From Vandammella animalimorsus (GTDB lineage Bacteria > Pseudomonadota > Gammaproteobacteria > Burkholderiales > Burkholderiaceae_C): a stretch of DNA of 64,000 nucleotides. Position numbers and translations under genes: made by a program. Under the pieces are notes generated by a model, which was not told the origin of the DNA, did no database searches, and saw only the letters and a program-made list of their open reading frames with translations. Shown piece by piece: positions 47,601-57,200 of this stretch. Each line of letters starts with the position of its first letter. Within the stretch, counting starts at the first letter, position 1. Location: contig NZ_NSJB01000001.1 in the NCBI RefSeq assembly GCF_002285265.1, forward strand, positions 124,001-188,000, given 5' to 3'.

Positions 47601-48944
47601 AGCGAGCAAACCCTCATCGGCAACCGGGGCCTGACGGCTGCGCACAACGTGCGCGTGCGCCTGGTCGATGCGCAAGGCCAGGCCGCGCCCGGCTGGGTCT
47701 TTTTGGCCAGCGGCAGCGCGCTGGGCGTGGTGGACGTGGGCGCGCAAGTGCCCATCGAACTCACCGTCCGCCCAGGGCAAGACGTGGCCGACGGCATCTA
47801 CCACTACCGCATCCTCGTCGATGCCGACAACCAAGGCCAGGGCAGCATCCCCGTGGCAGTGGCCGTCACGCAAAGCGGCGAAGGCGGCGTGGCCTTCAGC
47901 GTCAGCGACCTCTTCACCGACACCCCCGATGCGCAAGGCCAGCGCATCGCTGGCGTTGCAGGCGCGCGCATCCGCGTGCAAAACGAAGCCGTGCCCACAG
48001 AAATCCACAACGTCACCACCGACGCCAGCGGTCGCGCCCAACTCAACGGCATTGCGCCAGGCAGCTACATCTGGCGCGCCAGCGGCCCGCGCCATGCCGA
48101 CAAAACCGGGCGCATCTTCGTGCGCCCAGGCATCACCATCAGCGAGCACATTCACCTGAGCTACCAAACCGTCAGCGTCGAATTCAGCGTCACTGAAACC
48201 ACCATCGCCGACCACTACGACATCGTGCTCGAAGCCACCTACCAGACCCAGGTGCCAGCGCCCGTCGTCCTGCTCGAACCCATGGCCATCAACCTGCCCG
48301 AGCTGCAAGTGGGCGAAGAACACAGCGGCGAGCTCACGCTGACCAACTACGGCCTCATCGCAGCGCGCAACCTGCGCCTTGCGCTGCCGCAAAGCGACCA
48401 GTACTACCGCTACGAATTCCTGGCCGACATCCCCCAAAGCCTGCCGGCCAAGAGCCGCATCGTCATCCCCTACCGCGTCACAGCGCTGAAGCTGCACCCC
48501 AAAAGCCTGGGTTTCAGCAGAACTTTGGAGCAGGGCTGGGTCAGCGAGCTGCAGAAAAACATCGCCAGCCTGTTCAGCGCCAAGGCGGGCAGCTGCACAC
48601 ACTACGCCCGGCACCTGGTGGCCAGCTTTGACTGGGAATGCGCCAACGGGGAGACCGAAGGCGGCAGCAGCAGCGCCACCTTCAGCCGCCTGGTGGGCAC
48701 GCGCTGCACCAGTGCTGGCGCTGGCGGAGGCGGCGGCGGTGGAGGAGGAGGAGGCGGCGGCGGCGGTTGGGGAGGCGGCGGTTGGGGAGGCGGATCGCCC
48801 ATTCCGCTCGCGCCCAGCTGCACCCCCCATTGCCCGGCTTGCGGCTGCGGTGGCCCTGGCGGCGGCGGAGGTGGCGGCGGCGGAGGTGGCGGCGGCGGCG
48901 GCGGCGGAGGAGGAGGCAACGGCCCGCCACCAATAGCCTACTAA
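44694..48944 (+). CDS. Secreted beta-helix / multi-Ig protein with a poly-Gly tail, preceding rhs
   Basis: 1416 aa. Signal peptide (FMLFALFGLAQAQ); an N-terminal beta-helix region (LQRLELSHNTVGMRLIGSG, ISQSRLLGNGIGLLAEQGA, IAGNHSFGIRNTQPSAVVQ, then NWWGHASGPRDGVGNPTGQG), several Ig-like Big_9-type units (VRSVEFLVDGQRLGVVDSAPYE; VSGTASPGSQVQLYLNGQAA; IAQVRLFANDRPIATLTQPP), a CARDB/carboxypeptidase-like portion, and a Cys-containing end (CTHYARHLVASFDWEC). The tail has two glycine blocks, about 15 and 20 in a row, split by a Trp/Cys segment. AGAAGGAGG lies 7 nt before the ATG. Direct placement before rhs1 suggests that it presents or holds the Rhs protein; that is inference. Confidence 0.8.
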   Translation: MPGSRIHRLLLPRAACAAFRAVALQWFMLFALFGLAQAQSGTAQLSIQDGVVVKFGPGAGLHVRDRLHTGAGVVLTSQQDDSALGPVDEAQPGSPQAGDWLGLLVDAGVPAAQLRIDGLGIRWAGGAQGLPSHIEGGAGLVLGAAPYSLQRLELSHNTVGMRLIGSGSATISQSRLLGNGIGLLAEQGAAPSIGASAIAGNHSFGIRNTQPSAVVQAQGNWWGHASGPRDGVGNPTGQGDAVSAGVDYANPLSEEPALACTIAPSAGYTTRVRAIELRLDCPQAVRYRISESDAAADFDALPWQDMTGQPTLAAYTLSPAAGEKHLFVQFQTAQGRISQFGLAQPVAFVPQGPLVQWLQPAADAVLDADVTLAVSVEDPEGVRSVEFLVDGQRLGVVDSAPYEMRWPLAGVPNGSHTLGAKATNRLGQAHTATRRVTVSKPGGAGPVMDVQFAGQPLLPNATVSQPGQLVVQASSAVGVVRIDAQLNGVAIFSRSYPAAPSVSASQFIDFAQLPDGAHQLSIVASDADGVNSTLNLPFTLALAQPAAPQISSPLDGATVAQANVPVSGTASPGSQVQLYLNGQAAGSPVRAAADGSFSASIALAGEGDWLLQASASNARGSSALSVGVNLRYQLAAPSIAFATPAEGARLTIAAGASVPVAVTANAAAGIAQVRLFANDRPIATLTQPPYSAPWAIGGLAAGQYTLRAVLTSSNGREASATRTVQLEAAGPAAPPPAPYTAQLQSISPASSFGETPIVISGQAIGRDGQPVPNAALRLLLRVGGFERRIQLSSDAAGAFSYQFEPQSSDSGLYEVAVQHPEQAGFAAQGQFSIDRLIFSLQEYELSAARDIPSEISIMARASAGTGASGVRWVAEPARQPSGSLPPGISVDGGAPIDVPAGSSAPSIIRFTGSSRAGERGSVVLTAYANESGDQPRGSLTIHYRLSDARPSLYAQPASIQTGVRQGQSVSEQTLIGNRGLTAAHNVRVRLVDAQGQAAPGWVFLASGSALGVVDVGAQVPIELTVRPGQDVADGIYHYRILVDADNQGQGSIPVAVAVTQSGEGGVAFSVSDLFTDTPDAQGQRIAGVAGARIRVQNEAVPTEIHNVTTDASGRAQLNGIAPGSYIWRASGPRHADKTGRIFVRPGITISEHIHLSYQTVSVEFSVTETTIADHYDIVLEATYQTQVPAPVVLLEPMAINLPELQVGEEHSGELTLTNYGLIAARNLRLALPQSDQYYRYEFLADIPQSLPAKSRIVIPYRVTALKLHPKSLGFSRTLEQGWVSELQKNIASLFSAKAGSCTHYARHLVASFDWECANGETEGGSSSATFSRLVGTRCTSAGAGGGGGGGGGGGGGGGWGGGGWGGGSPIPLAPSCTPHCPACGCGGPGGGGGGGGGGGGGGGGGGGGNGPPPIAY
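48724..48923. repeat. Low-complexity GGN tract (poly-Gly)
   Basis: Two runs of GGC/GGA/GGT codons inside the end of the 44694 gene. The mixed codons show the tract is not a pure mononucleotide slip but is still liable to length change in units of 3. Confidence 0.9.
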
Positions 48945-49068
48945 GCCTCCGCGGGCGTTGAGCATTCACCAAGCCCACGAAGCCCACCGCAATCCCATCT
49001 CATCCCATTGCAAACATTCATTCCAATCCAGCCAGCGCCAGCGGCGCTGGCTTTCAGAGGAGAGCCAC

Positions 49069-52000
49069 ATGCCTTTGCCCGCACCTCTTGCGCCCTGCCA
49101 CGCAGCCCCCAGCCGCCGATCTATGCCCTGGCTTCTGACCCTGCTGCTAGCCCTATCGCCCCTGCTGCCCTTGCCAGCGCAAGCGCAGCCGCACCTGTCG
49201 GGCGCGGCCACCCCCTGGGTAGCAGAAGTCGAGCTGGGAGTGGGCCTGCAGCTGAGCGCCAGCGCGCCCAGCGTGCGTCAGCCCAATGGCGAATACCGAG
49301 AAACGCACATCGACCTGCGCGTCAATGCCCTGGGCGGGCCCATCGACATCGCGCGCAGCTGGAGCCAGGGGCGCTGGTGGCTCAACCCTGCCTGGGCGCC
49401 GCTGAACTTCGAACTCGACCCGCTGGACGGCAGCGCCCGCGTCATCGAACGCGCAGGCCTGATCTACGAGCGAAGCGGCAGCAGCGAACTATTCATCTCC
49501 AAAGCCAACAGCTACGCGCCCGTCTTCATCCGCAAGACCACCAGCAACCCCTACAGCGGCCAGGCGCCAGGCTGGCAATGGAGCGACCGGCTGGGCAACA
49601 CCATCGACTACGACCGCCAAGGGCGCATCCTCGGCTACGCCAACCCCAGCGGCGTGCAAGTGCGCTTTGTCTACGACAGCGCCAGCAGCATCCGCATCCT
49701 CGACCACCTGGACCAGCTGGCCTACCGCCTCAGCCTGCAAGACGGCCTGGTCACCCAAGTACAAGACCGAGCAGGGCGCAGCGTGCACTACCACTGGAGC
49801 GGAGCGGGCGAACAACGCCGCCTGAGCCAAGTCACCGACGTAGCCGGACACACCTGGCAGTACCGCTACGACAGCCACGGCCAACTCACCCAACGCATCG
49901 ACCCCTTGGGCGAACAACAAGGCGACACCATCACCGTGCGCTACGCCAGCAGCGTCGCCGCGCCACCGGCGCAACTGACCGTAGGCAGCGCCGGCCAAAC
50001 CTACGACCCCAGCGGCGCCAGCGGCCCGCGGCACAAACTGCGCCACATCTGGGGCGCAGCGCGCGTGGCCCAACTCATCGACAGCCGAGGCACCAGCAGC
50101 TCCAGCACCGAATACCTCAAAGAAAAACGCCAATACCAAGTCAGCCAGACCGACCACCGGGGCAACCACATCCAAATCACCTACGACCTGGCCGGCTTCG
50201 AACTGGCGCGCAGCTTCAACGGCCAAGCCACCCACCGCCGCCAATGGGACGGCAACTACCACAGCATCGTCACCAACGCCCGCGGCCTGAGCACCCGCTA
50301 CGACTACGACCACAACCGGCAAATCACCCAAATCATCCACCCCGACGGCAGCCGCGAGAGCAGCCAATACAACGCCCGAGGACAAAAAACCCGCCACGTC
50401 AACGAACTGGGCATCGTCAGCACCTGGCAATACGACCAGGCCGGCCGCCTCATCGAACACATCCAAGCCGCAGGAGCGCCAGAACAAAAAGTGCACCGCT
50501 GGCAATACGACCCATACGGCCAAGCCATCCGCTACCAACTCAGCCCCACCGGCGAGCCCGGCGACCCCCAAACCATCACCACCGCCTGGCAATACGACCA
50601 CTGGGGCAACCGCATCAGCCAAACCGACGCCCTGGGCCAAGTCACCCGCTACCAATACGACGCCGTGGGCAACCTCATCGCCCGCACCGACCCCCTGGGG
50701 CGCACCAGCCGCTACCAATACAACAGCCGCAGCCAACTCATCGCCCACACCAGCGCCCTGGGCCACACCCGCCAATACACCTACGACGCGCGCGGCCAAA
50801 AAACCCAAAGCACCGACCCCTTAGGCCACAGCCAAAGCACCCGCTACGACCGCCACGGCCGCATCCAAAGCCAAACCGACGCCCTGGGCCACACCACCGG
50901 CTACCACTACAACGAATACGGCGACCTCATCCAAACCACCAGCGCCCAAGGCCTGAGCAGCACCACCGAATACGACAAAGAAGGCCGCCCCACCCTCCAA
51001 ACCGACCCCCAAGGCAACCGCATCAGCTACCACTACGGCGCCAAAGGCACGGAGCAAGCCGACCTACTCATCCAAATCCACTACCCCGGCGGCCTGCAAA
51101 CCCACTACCAATACGACCAAAGAGGACGCAAAACCGTCACCACCCAAAAAGCCACCAGCGGCCCAGGCGCCGGACAAGAGTTGCGCACCAGCACCACCTA
51201 CGACAGCGCCGGCCAGGCCGTGGCCCACACCAGCGCCGCCGGCAAAACCACCCTCACCGAATACGACAGCCTGGGGCGCGTGCGCGCCAACACCGACCCG
51301 GACGGCCACAGCACCCACTACCAATACAACCTGCAAGACCAAGCCACCCGCGTCACCGACGCCAGCGGCAACGTACACCAATACCAGTACGACGCACTCA
51401 AACGCCTGACCCAAGAAACCCGGCCCGAAGGCGGACAAACCCACTACCGCTACGACGCCGCCGGACAACTCATCGAACGCACCGACCCCGACGGCAACAC
51501 CAGCGCCTGGCAATACGACCTCGATGGGCGCACCACCCATGAAAGCAAAACCCACCCCAGCGGCCAGGCCACACTGAGCCAAACCACCCGCTACCACTAC
51601 GACGCAGCAGGGCGGCTGACCGGCTACGAACAACACAACGGCGCAGGCCAGCGCATCAGCCAAGCGACCTACCAACTCGACGCCCTGGGGCGCACCAGCG
51701 AAGAAACCCTCAGCTACGGCCAAGGCAGCAACGCCATCAGCGCAAGCCTTGCGCAAAGCTGGAACGCCGACGGACAAAAAACCAGCCAAACCTACCCCGA
51801 CGGCAGCACCGCGCACTACCACTACGAACAAGGCCTGCTCAAAACCGCCAGCCTGCCCGCCAGCCAAGGCAGCAACCCAGGCAACCCAGGCAACCCAGCC
51901 CCCATCACCTGGCAAAGCTACGCCTGGAACCAGCCCAGCGCCATCCAATACCCTGGCGTCACAAGGCACAACCACTACGACGGCTTCTGGCGCTACCAGC

Positions 52001-53400
52001 GCATCCACGCCCGCCGCGCAGACTCAACCAACCCAGCCAACCCAGCCAATCCAACCAACCCCAACACCCCAAGCCTGCTGGAGCTGAGCTACCAATACGA
52101 CCCAGACAGCAACATCACCCACATCCAAAGACAGGCAGGCGCTGACATCCAAGGCAGCACCGACTACCGCTACGACCGGCTCGACCGCCTCATCCAGGCC
52201 AGCCCCAGCCTCAGCCTGCAAGAGCTGGGCCTGCCCCACGAACACTACAGCTACGACGCCGTGCACAACCGCACCGCCAGCGCCCACCAGCCAGGCCCCT
52301 GGCAATACGCCAGCGGCAACCGCCTCACCCAATGGGGCCAACAACAACAGGCCACCCGCTACCAATACAACCACAGCGGCCACATCACCCAAAAAACCCA
52401 AGGAGGAACCAACAACCCAGGCAATCCAGGCAGCCCCAACGCCAGCGCCACCAGCACCACCAGCTACCACTACGACGCCGCCCAGCGGCTGGTGCACATC
52501 GAACAAAACGGCCAGACCATCGCGCGCTACCACTACGACCCCAAAGGCCGGAGAATCGCCAAAACCACCGGCCAGGGCAGCGAACAAACCACCACCTGGT
52601 ACGTCTACGCCGAAGAAGGACTGATAGCCGAGCTGAACGAGCAAGGCCAAACCCAGAAAAGCTACGGCTGGGAACCGGACAGCCCCTGGGGCACGAAAAT
52701 CCTCTGGCAGGCCGATCACCACAGCAGTAGTGGGACAGGCTCAAACACAGGAACAAACCCCAACGCCCCCACAAGCAGCAAAACCTACCACTACATCCAC
52801 AGCGACCACCTGGGCACGCCACAAATCGCCACAGACAAAAACGGCCAGCAGACCTGGGCGCAAGTGAGCGAGGCGTTTGGCAAGGCCACGATCTCAGCCA
52901 ACGCCAGCACCGAGATCAACATCCGCTTCCCAGGCCAGTACTACGACCAGGAAACCGGCACGCACTACAACTTCCATCGGGACTATGACCCGAGCACGGG
53001 ACGGTACTTGCAGAGTGATCCGATTGGGTTGAATGGGGGAGTCAACTTGTTTTCATACGTAGAGCAATCTCCACTAAATAATATGGATATTTATGGTTTG
53101 CAGTCAAATGGCTGTGGTGCCGCAGGAAGCTTATTTAAGCCGCCTGATGCGCCTTTTGGGTTTGACTTTCTCCATTGCTGTAACTCGCATGATGAATGTT
53201 ATGGGGACTGCGATGGGCCATCAAAGAGAGAATGTGATCTTCAATTTTGTAGTTGTATGGCAGATGTTTGCAGCATGCAAAATCAACTCCCAAAGAGGAT
53301 GCTTTGCATGGATGCTCGTGACATATACTGTGTTGCTGTTATGGCATTTGGAGGAGATGCTTTTAGAAATGCAAGAGGGGATTGTAATTGTGAAAAATAA
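49069..53400 (+). CDS. Rhs1: Sec-exported Rhs/YD-repeat polymorphic toxin with a phospholipase A2-like tip
   Basis: 1443 aa. A signal peptide (SMPWLLTLLLALSPLLPLPAQAQ) replaces the PAAR/VgrG adaptors of T6SS Rhs proteins. An N-terminal plug-like region is followed by more than 30 YD repeats (YDPYGQAIRYQLS, YDAVGNLIARTDPLGR and the like), then the core end FPGQYYDQETGTHYN...DYDPSTGRYLQSDPIGL. The last 104 residues are AT-rich in DNA and divergent: FDFLHCCNSHDECYGDCDGP, with several more cysteines, the CCxxHDxCY catalytic pattern of secreted phospholipase A2. The expected activity is membrane phospholipid hydrolysis. AGAGGAG lies 11 nt before ATG 49069. The next gene overlaps the stop and likely gives immunity. 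Confidence 0.88.
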   Translation: MPLPAPLAPCHAAPSRRSMPWLLTLLLALSPLLPLPAQAQPHLSGAATPWVAEVELGVGLQLSASAPSVRQPNGEYRETHIDLRVNALGGPIDIARSWSQGRWWLNPAWAPLNFELDPLDGSARVIERAGLIYERSGSSELFISKANSYAPVFIRKTTSNPYSGQAPGWQWSDRLGNTIDYDRQGRILGYANPSGVQVRFVYDSASSIRILDHLDQLAYRLSLQDGLVTQVQDRAGRSVHYHWSGAGEQRRLSQVTDVAGHTWQYRYDSHGQLTQRIDPLGEQQGDTITVRYASSVAAPPAQLTVGSAGQTYDPSGASGPRHKLRHIWGAARVAQLIDSRGTSSSSTEYLKEKRQYQVSQTDHRGNHIQITYDLAGFELARSFNGQATHRRQWDGNYHSIVTNARGLSTRYDYDHNRQITQIIHPDGSRESSQYNARGQKTRHVNELGIVSTWQYDQAGRLIEHIQAAGAPEQKVHRWQYDPYGQAIRYQLSPTGEPGDPQTITTAWQYDHWGNRISQTDALGQVTRYQYDAVGNLIARTDPLGRTSRYQYNSRSQLIAHTSALGHTRQYTYDARGQKTQSTDPLGHSQSTRYDRHGRIQSQTDALGHTTGYHYNEYGDLIQTTSAQGLSSTTEYDKEGRPTLQTDPQGNRISYHYGAKGTEQADLLIQIHYPGGLQTHYQYDQRGRKTVTTQKATSGPGAGQELRTSTTYDSAGQAVAHTSAAGKTTLTEYDSLGRVRANTDPDGHSTHYQYNLQDQATRVTDASGNVHQYQYDALKRLTQETRPEGGQTHYRYDAAGQLIERTDPDGNTSAWQYDLDGRTTHESKTHPSGQATLSQTTRYHYDAAGRLTGYEQHNGAGQRISQATYQLDALGRTSEETLSYGQGSNAISASLAQSWNADGQKTSQTYPDGSTAHYHYEQGLLKTASLPASQGSNPGNPGNPAPITWQSYAWNQPSAIQYPGVTRHNHYDGFWRYQRIHARRADSTNPANPANPTNPNTPSLLELSYQYDPDSNITHIQRQAGADIQGSTDYRYDRLDRLIQASPSLSLQELGLPHEHYSYDAVHNRTASAHQPGPWQYASGNRLTQWGQQQQATRYQYNHSGHITQKTQGGTNNPGNPGSPNASATSTTSYHYDAAQRLVHIEQNGQTIARYHYDPKGRRIAKTTGQGSEQTTTWYVYAEEGLIAELNEQGQTQKSYGWEPDSPWGTKILWQADHHSSSGTGSNTGTNPNAPTSSKTYHYIHSDHLGTPQIATDKNGQQTWAQVSEAFGKATISANASTEINIRFPGQYYDQETGTHYNFHRDYDPSTGRYLQSDPIGLNGGVNLFSYVEQSPLNNMDIYGLQSNGCGAAGSLFKPPDAPFGFDFLHCCNSHDECYGDCDGPSKRECDLQFCSCMADVCSMQNQLPKRMLCMDARDIYCVAVMAFGGDAFRNARGDCNCEK
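49104..49435. repeat. Rhs N-terminal repeat, copy in rhs1
   Basis: Nearly identical to 54261-54608 in rhs2, covering the signal peptide and the first part of the mature protein up to FELDPLDGS. Confidence 0.9.
51529..53041. repeat. Rhs core repeat, copy in rhs1
   Basis: About 1.5 kb of the C-terminal core, highly similar to 59503-60996 in the orphan rhs3, with a few short indels in Asn/Pro/Gly-rich linkers. Similarity stops right after DPIGL, where the toxin tips diverge. Confidence 0.92.
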
Positions 53401-54019
53401 AATATTGCGCTTGAAGTCCAGCAAATTGGAAAAGATTTTATTGTGCTTTTTTGGGTGGGTGATGTTTACTGCATGTGACTCTGGTTATGGGGTCGCGGGT
53501 GCTAGCATGGATAGTAAGATGTCTTTGAACGAAGTTGAAAATTTTAAGGTATTTGTAGATGGGGAGTATGCTAGGGAAGTTGTTAAGAATAGGGGGTGTA
53601 GTGACGTTCCTTGGATTAAATTTGGGGATAAGGTAAAAAATCCATATAAAATTGCACAATTTGGCGAGGAGATTTTTATAAATGGTAAAAGCTATAGATT
53701 CAGTAATAGTCCTTATTTCGAAGTTGGTGAGGTTGGGTCAAGTGAATCATTTGTTATGAGAAATATTCCTAAGGTTTTTGTTGGTAGGCCTGGTGTTCTT
53801 GCTGTTTTTGATGGTGGTAAATATTGGGTTGTATTGATTAGCTCAAGGGCATCTACTGCTAAGTTTTATATTTTAATTTTTAATTTTCTCGGGAGTGTGA
53901 TTTATGAAAATGTTCTTGATAAGGTGGGTTTTTATGGGCATATTGATTTTCGCGATGATGTATTTAAAATTAATGGAAAATGTGTAATTAGAGAAATATC
54001 TCTGAACACTTCTAATTGA
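53390..54019 (+). CDS. Lipoprotein, probable immunity protein for the Rhs1 PLA2-like tip
   Basis: 209 aa starting at GTG 53390, overlapping the rhs1 stop by 11 nt. The N-terminus KLEKILLCFFGWVMFTAC is a lipoprotein signal with a lipobox ending in Cys (residue 29). The mature part is beta-rich with no known domain. The DNA is strongly AT-rich compared with the rhs core. Overlap, order and envelope location fit an immunity protein that blocks a phospholipase acting on the periplasmic side; this role is inferred from position. Confidence 0.72.
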   Translation: MKNKILRLKSSKLEKILLCFFGWVMFTACDSGYGVAGASMDSKMSLNEVENFKVFVDGEYAREVVKNRGCSDVPWIKFGDKVKNPYKIAQFGEEIFINGKSYRFSNSPYFEVGEVGSSESFVMRNIPKVFVGRPGVLAVFDGGKYWVVLISSRASTAKFYILIFNFLGSVIYENVLDKVGFYGHIDFRDDVFKINGKCVIREISLNTSN

Positions 54020-54023
54020 CTGG

Positions 54024-54103
54024 TGTCCCGTTGTCCCGTCCGCTGTCCGCCGACACTTCTTCACCTGCTTTCAACCCCGTTTTTTCAAAAAACCAGGCTG
54101 AAA
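54024..54103. repeat. 80-bp repeat downstream of the first toxin-immunity pair
   Basis: About 80 percent identical to 62094-62173, sharing CCGTTGTCCC, CCGACACTT and CCCCGTTTTTTCA. Each copy lies directly after an immunity-type gene. The remainder of 54020-54232 up to rhs2 holds no gene. Confidence 0.85.
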
Positions 54104-54232
54104 CCCGCAGTTGCGCGCGCCATCACAGCATCCGCACGTGTGATTTCCTCTCTTTTTTGCACTGTTTCTTGCTCACGCCCACCCAAACAGGCGCGTTGAT
54201 CCCTTGCGCAATGTGACAAGTAAGCCCCCCAC

Positions 54233-57200
54233 ATGCCCACTGCTTCCCAGCGCCCCGCAGCAGCCCCCAGCCGCCGATCATTGCCCTGGCTGCTGCCCCT
54301 GCTGCTGCTCGCCCTATCGCCCCTGCTGCCCTTGCCAGCGCAAGCGCAGCCGGCGCTCGGCGCTGGCCATGCGGGCACAGCCAACCCCTGGGTAGCAGAA
54401 GTCGAACTGGGAGTGGGCCTGCAACTGAGCGCCAGCGCGCCCAGCGTGCGCCAGCCCAATGGTGAATACCGAGAAACCCACATCGACCTGCGCGTCAATG
54501 CCCTGGGCGGGCCCATCGACATCGCGCGCAGCTGGAGCCAGGGGCGCTGGCGGCTCAGCCCCGCCTGGGCGCCGCTGAACTTCGAACTCGACCCGCTGGA
54601 CGGCAGCGTGCCTGCGCCGCCCACCCAACTGGGCTTTGGCATCGTGGGGCGCACCCACGACCCCAGCAGCGGCGCGCAAAGCAAACTGCACAACGCCTGG
54701 GGCGCAGGGCGCGTGGGCAGCCTCACCGACTGCCTGGGCACCGTCAGCGGCTCCGTGCAATTCTTGGCCAGCTCCAGGCAATTCAAAGTAGTCATCACCA
54801 GCAGCCGGGGCCAATCCAAAACCTTCTACTACCCGGCAGTCTACGGCTCGGCCCTGGACAAAGGCATAGGCGTCTCGGGCGCGAGCTACGCGCAAGACGC
54901 CCAAGGCCACCTTCTTGGGCAAACCCACTGGGACGGGCGCTTCACCGAGAAATACCGCGGCCCCCGAGGCCTGATCACCACCCACCGCTACACCTACGAC
55001 TGGCAGCCCTCGGAAATCATCCACGCCGACGGCGCACGCGAAGCCTTCGAATACGAAAGCCAGCGCGGCCTCATCGAAAAATACACCGATGCGCTGGGCA
55101 TCCAAACCCACTGGAAATACGACAGCCGCGGCCTGCTCATCGAACAAACCGAAGCGGCAGGCACCAGCGAAGCGCGCAAAACCACCTGGCAATACGACCA
55201 ATGGGGCCAAGTCACCCGGCAAACCCTGGGCGAAGGCCAAGAAGCCATCACTTGGCAATACAGCTACGACGCCGATGGCAACGCCACCCAAATCACCGAC
55301 CCTGTGGGCGACGCCTGGCGCCTGAGCTACGACCTGGCCGGGCAAGTCACCGCCGTCACCAACCCCCTGGGCCACACCACCCGATTCGAATACGACAGCC
55401 AGGGCAACCTCACCCGGCGCACCAGCCCCAGCGGCCACAGCAGCAGCACCGTCTACAACAGCCTGGGCCAGCCCACGCAGCTCAAAGACGAACTGGGCCG
55501 CCAATCGAGCATCACCTACAACCACCAAGGCCAGATCAGCAGCGTCACCAACGCCCTGGGCCACACCGCGCGCTACACCTACAACGCCTTTGGCAACCCC
55601 ACCAGCGAAACCACCCCCTCGGGGCTGAGCACCACCTTCGAGCACGACCAGCACGGGCGCGTCATCGCCTACGTCGACCCCTGGGGCAACCGCGTCCAAT
55701 TCGAGCACGGCAACTACGGCAGCGAACAAGCCGAACTGCTCACCGCCATCGTCCTGCCAGGCGGACTGCGCCAGGAATACCAATACGACCAGCGCGGCCG
55801 CCAAACCGTGGCCACCACCCGCGCCAGCGACGGACAAACCCTGCGGCAAACCACCACCTACGACGCCGCTGGGCGCATCGTCGGCCTGAGCAGCGCCGGC
55901 GGCCAAAGTGCCAGCGGCCAATACGACGCGCTGGGCCGGCTCATCCAAGTCACCGACAGCCTGGGCAACGTCACCCGCGCCACCTACAACCTGCTCGACC
56001 AAACCACCAGCATCACCGACGCCAGCGGCAACACCACCCAATACCGCTACGACAAAGCCGGGCAACTGCTCGAAGAAATCCGCCCCGAAGGCGCCAGCAC
56101 CCGCTACCAATACGACGCGGCAGGCCAGCTCAGCGCCATCGCCTACCCCGACGGCGCCAGCATCCAATACCACTACGACCCCGACGGCAACCCCATCCGG
56201 GAAACCCGCCGCAGCGCCGCCGGCGCGCCCGAGCAAACCATCACCTACCAATACGACGCCAGCGGCGACATCACCGGCTACACCCAGCAAAACGCCAGCG
56301 GCCAGACCATCAGCAGCGCCCGCTACCAACTCGACGCGCTGGGCCGCGTCAGCGAAGAAACCATCACCTACGGCCAAGGCGCGCAAGCCATCAGCCGCAC
56401 CCTCAAGCGCCAGTGGGACGCCGACTTCAACACCACCGCCCTGGACATCAACGGCCAAAGCCAGCGCTACCAATACCAGCAAGGCCGCCCCAGCAGCATC
56501 CAAACCCCCCAAGGGCAGACCATCCGCATCAGCGCCTACGACTGGCACTACCCCACAACCATCGAATACCCCGGCGCCACCCGCACCCAAAGCTACGACA
56601 GCCTCTGGCGCCCCAGCGGCATCAGCGTCAGCAACAGCGCCGGACACACACTGCTGGACATCCGCAACAGCTTCAACCAAGAAAGCAGCATCAGCGACCA
56701 GCAAATCCAACAAGCCGGCGGCATCCAAGGCAGCATCCACTACCAATACGACCGCCTCGACCGCCTCACCCAGGCCCAGCCCAGCCAAAGCCTCAAAGAC
56801 CTGGGCCTGCCCGACGAACACTACAGCTACGACGCCAGCCACAACCGCACAGCCAGCGCCCACCAAGGCGGCGCCTGGCGCTACGAAAGCGGCAACCGCC
56901 TGGGCAGCTGGGGCCAGCCAGACAACCCCACCCGCTACCAATACAACGCCAGCGGCCACATCGCCAGCGCCGAACACAACGGCGCCACCCGCCACTACCA
57001 CTACGACGCCGGCCAGCGCCTGAGCCACATCACGCAAAACGGGCAAACCATCGCCCGCTACCAATACGACCCCGCCGGGCGCAGAATCAGCAAAACCACC
57101 GGCCAGGGCGCACAGCAAACCACCACCTGGTACCTCTACAGCGACGAAGGCCTGGTAGAAGAAATCAACGCCGCCGGACAAACCACCAAAAGCTACGGCT

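Noticed and set aside
48724-48923. CRISPR-like or satellite array in the GGC-rich tract
   Set aside because: There are no spacers or fixed repeat length; it is in-frame poly-Gly coding DNA.
44721-48965. A 1414-codon minus-strand frame opposite the beta-helix/Ig gene
   Set aside because: Mirror frame of a GC-rich repeat gene; the plus strand has signal peptide, RBS and domain structure.
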